Shown: piece by piece, positions 7,319-9,516 of the stretch
How positions within the stretch are numbered: position 1 is the first letter of the stretch
How the letters are laid out: each line of letters opens with the position of its first letter
Source: GCA-016699975 sp964515255
GTDB lineage: Bacteria > Patescibacteriota > Minisyncoccia > Moranbacterales > UBA1568
Length of the DNA: 9,516 nucleotides
Direction: 5' to 3'
Assembly (NCBI GenBank): GCA_964515255.1
Contig: CAZETL010000036.1
Span: 1-9,516 of the forward strand
The notes under the pieces: model-generated
What the model was told of the DNA's origin: nothing
What the model saw: only the letters and a program-made list of their open reading frames with translations
The model's database searches: none
Program-made: the position numbers and the translations under genes

Positions 7319-8898
7319 AAAAAGAGAACGGAGTAAAATCTTTTTTCGCGATGTCGGGGGTGCTTACGGTGCTCTCCCTGTTATTCCTTGGTATCATCCT
7401 TGTCTTTTCAGTGCGAGGTCTCCCTGGAAATCCGACGGCGGAGGATATCATGGCGTCTGAGGCATGGAGGGCGAAAGGACCACTCGAGCTTTCTCCGGAG
7501 CGGGGAAGGTCCGCGCTTCTTTATTCAGTAGTCGAGGACGAAACGGTGTTTTTTTCGACGGCGGTTGCTCGTATTGCGACTCCCGATCTTGGTATCAATT
7601 CGGATGGGAAATTTGTTTCGCTCTTCGCTCCGTTCCTTTCGTTTCTTCTTATTCCGGGATATCTTCTCGGAAAGATGCTTGGTGCGTCTGTCTTCGGAGC
7701 GACTCTTACGATCGCTCTCTTTGCGATTGGGAACGTCTTTCTTATTGCGGCGATTTCCCGGCGGCTTGGAGTGAGTCGAGCCGCTGCTTGGCTTGGCTCG
7801 CTGGCGTTTCTTTTTGGGACGCCCGCGTTCTCGTATGCGACGACGATGTATCAGCACCATGTCTCGGTTTTTCTCCTTTTACTTTCGATTTTCATATTGC
7901 TTCGTTCGAACGGATTTGCCGCAATTTCAACGGTAGCTTTCTGCTTTGGATTTTCGATTGCTCTCGACAACCCGAATGCTGTGCTTCTTTTTCCAGTTGT
8001 CGTTTTTGCTCTTGTTCGATCGATTTCTGTTCGCAAAGAGGGTGAGCGATTGAATCTCTCGCTCAGTCCAGTCGTGTTTCTTGGCAGCATGTTCTTTGTT
8101 GTGCCGATGGCGGTTTTCATGTGGTACAACCTTGAGGTCAACGGGAGTGCATGGAGACTCTCGGGGACGCTTCCTGCTGTTCCCGCACTTTCTTCTGATG
8201 GCCATGCCCTTTATCGCGATCCGAGCCAGCAGACGAGCGACGCCGCTGAAGCGGTACAAAAGACAGCCGTGGGATTCTTTCAAACGAGGAGACTTCTCAA
8301 TGGATTTTTTATCCATTTATTGAGTCCGGACCGCGGCGTCGTGCGATTTGCTCCGGTTATACTGCTTGGTATATTCGGGTGGGTAGCATTGTTTCGTGCG
8401 AAGCAAACGGCAATCGCAAACGTTCTCGTTGGCGTCTCTTTGGTAGCGCTTCTCTTTTACTCGCTATGGGGGGATCCGTGGGGCGGTTGGGCGTTCGGCT
8501 CCCGCTATCTTATTCCCGCCTACGCAATGCTTGGTATTGGTATCGGAGTTGTGCTTGAAAAGTGGAGGGGATCAATATGGTTTCCCGGACTCTTCGCGAT
8601 ATTGTTTGCCTTCTCAGTTGGAGTGAATGCTCTCGGTGCGATTACATCGAGTTCGAATCCTCCGCAGGTGCAAGTGCTTGGTCTCGAGGCGCTTTCCGGG
8701 AGGGAGGAAAAGTATACGGTGGCGCGGAATTGGCAATACCTCCAAGAGCACGGGTCGAAATCCTTTCTCTATCGAGCGTGGGCTGGGGATTTGGTGGATG
8801 CGGAGACCTATTATTGGATGCTTGTCTCGTTCATCATAGTTGGATCGTCGGTGCCGCTTGCGGTTCTCGTCCGGCGAAAGAGCAGGCCATTGTCGTAA
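7315..8898 (+). CDS. Polytopic GT-C/GT39-like membrane glycosyltransferase
   Basis: This 527-residue integral membrane protein has roughly 11-12 hydrophobic segments, beginning at 12-33. The first extracytoplasmic loop ends in SDGKFVSLFAPFLSFLLIPGYLLG (96-119), a pattern typical of PMT/GT39-like proteins (DGKYY..PPG..LL..P). A later SPDRGVVRFAPVILLGI block (337-353) and WGDPWGGWAFGSRYLIP (385-401) are further hallmarks of this group. Such enzymes use polyprenyl-phosphate sugars to glycosylate lipid-linked glycans or proteins on the outer face of the membrane. A long polar loop near 273-320 and a C-terminal extracytoplasmic stretch at about 443-498 flank membrane helices. The ATG overlaps the GT4 stop (ATGA); GGAAG at 7299-7303 is a weak, rather distant ribosome binding site. 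A Wzy-type polymerase is the main alternative, but the motifs favour GT-C. Confidence 0.75.
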   Translation: MKKENGVKSFFAMSGVLTVLSLLFLGIILVFSVRGLPGNPTAEDIMASEAWRAKGPLELSPERGRSALLYSVVEDETVFFSTAVARIATPDLGINSDGKFVSLFAPFLSFLLIPGYLLGKMLGASVFGATLTIALFAIGNVFLIAAISRRLGVSRAAAWLGSLAFLFGTPAFSYATTMYQHHVSVFLLLLSIFILLRSNGFAAISTVAFCFGFSIALDNPNAVLLFPVVVFALVRSISVRKEGERLNLSLSPVVFLGSMFFVVPMAVFMWYNLEVNGSAWRLSGTLPAVPALSSDGHALYRDPSQQTSDAAEAVQKTAVGFFQTRRLLNGFFIHLLSPDRGVVRFAPVILLGIFGWVALFRAKQTAIANVLVGVSLVALLFYSLWGDPWGGWAFGSRYLIPAYAMLGIGIGVVLEKWRGSIWFPGLFAILFAFSVGVNALGAITSSSNPPQVQVLGLEALSGREEKYTVARNWQYLQEHGSKSFLYRAWAGDLVDAETYYWMLVSFIIVGSSVPLAVLVRRKSRPLS

Positions 8899-8908
8899 CT
8901 TTTCGAGT

Positions 8909-9516
8909 ATGAATGTGATTAGGAAAATTCGGAATTGGTCGTGGCAGATACCAGTTGGAAGATTGCTTCGACCAATCGTTGATTTCCATAGACGCTACGA
9001 GGGAATGATAACAGGGATTGTTCTTGTCATTCTTTCCGTTGCTGCATTTGCCCATTATTTCGAGAATGGTCTCGGCCTTGCATACAATGATGCAAGATCT
9101 CATTTGGACATTGGCCGTCGTGTGGTCGAAGGGCTTCGTCCCGGATTTGCGCAGCTCGGAAGCGTATGGCTTCCGCTGACGCATGCGCTTATGGCGCTCA
9201 CGATTTGGAATGATTTTATGTGGCACTCGGGACTTGCTGGAGCGATCTGGTCGATGGTTGCTTTTGTTGGGACAGGGATTCTGATTCTTCTTTTCCTGAA
9301 AGAGCTTGGCGTTGGGGTGATTGGCCGGATTGTCGGGGTTTTGCTGTTTGCGCTCAACCTCAATATTCTTTATCTCCAATCGACGGCAATGACTGAGTTG
9401 GTGCTTCTTGGGACCATGACGGCAGCGGCATACTTTCTTCTTCTCTGGTACCGACGAAATAGTCTCTATTTTCTCCTCATGGCGGCGTTCTTCGTTATGC
9501 TTTCGACGCTCGTTCG
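8909..9516 (+). CDS. GT-C-like membrane glycosyltransferase, N-terminal part (cut by window edge)
   Basis: This open frame begins at the ATG 10 bases after the preceding stop and runs off the right edge after 202 codons. A cytoplasmic basic N-terminus (residues 1-31) is followed by a hydrophobic segment (about 33-50). Then comes a loop with AYNDARSHLDIGRRVVEG (58-75), followed by GFAQLGSVWLPLTHALMAL (79-97) and HSGLAGAIWSM (106-116). NDA..H.. at the start of the first outer loop, together with Q.G..WLPL.H, is characteristic of a bacterial GT-C/ArnT-like family. D61 is the candidate catalytic Asp and H65 is conserved nearby. YLQSTAMTE (155-163) is another family block. No convincing ribosome binding site precedes the ATG, which suggests coupling to the gene before it. 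The protein probably uses a polyprenyl-phosphate sugar outside the membrane; the acceptor is unknown. Confidence 0.75.
   Translation, partial: MNVIRKIRNWSWQIPVGRLLRPIVDFHRRYEGMITGIVLVILSVAAFAHYFENGLGLAYNDARSHLDIGRRVVEGLRPGFAQLGSVWLPLTHALMALTIWNDFMWHSGLAGAIWSMVAFVGTGILILLFLKELGVGVIGRIVGVLLFALNLNILYLQSTAMTELVLLGTMTAAAYFLLLWYRRNSLYFLLMAAFFVMLSTLV

Noticed and set aside
8299..8317. Inverted repeat AATGGAT-TTTTT-ATCCATT as a terminator or regulatory hairpin
   Set aside because: It is a weak AT-rich 7 bp stem inside the coding sequence of the GT-C protein, with no T tract after it, and the reading frame continues through it. Probably chance.
1..9516. CRISPR array, insertion sequence, tRNA or phage signatures
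   Set aside because: No direct repeats, terminal inverted repeats, transposase motifs or tRNA-like cloverleaf were seen; coding sequence fills almost every base.

Overview
The window is a single head-to-tail run of genes on the + strand that builds, exports and decorates a surface glycan. It holds one large partial gene, five complete genes and one gene cut off by the right edge. No tRNA, rRNA, insertion sequence, CRISPR array, tandem repeat or convincing terminator was seen. The genes overlap by 4 bases or are separated by 7-11 bases, so they are probably one transcript whose promoter lies upstream of the window. The standard bacterial code fits: TGA, TAG and TAA all end genes exactly where the next gene begins.

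The organism cannot be named from this sequence. Moderate GC by eye, frequent CTT and CGA codons, few clear Shine-Dalgarno sites and a giant fused glycan protein would suit a candidate-phylum (Patescibacteria/CPR-like) bacterium. This is a weak inference.

Layout. Positions 2-3634 encode a very large protein. Its visible part has three modules: the C-terminal two thirds of a membrane family-2 glycosyltransferase (XagB/cellulose-synthase-like), a 12-helix Wzx/MOP-type flippase, and a GT4 glycosyltransferase. Its conserved reading continues upstream of the first usable start codon (GTG at 122) back to position 20, where an in-frame TGA at 17-19 interrupts it. Then come a GT2 glycosyltransferase (3631-4527), a polysaccharide deacetylase (4535-5350), a SAM-dependent methyltransferase (5362-6090), a GT4 glycosyltransferase (6101-7318), a polytopic GT-C/GT39-like membrane protein (7315-8898), and the first third or so of a second GT-C-like membrane protein (8909 to the end).

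How the genes may work together (inference). Cytoplasmic GT2 and GT4 enzymes assemble a lipid-linked oligosaccharide. The deacetylase and methyltransferase modify it. The flippase module moves it across the membrane, and the two GT-C proteins add sugars from polyprenyl-phosphate donors on the outer face. No initiating phosphoglycosyltransferase and no clear Wzy polymerase are present in the window. The most unusual element is the covalent fusion of glycosyltransferase, flippase and second glycosyltransferase in one polypeptide.
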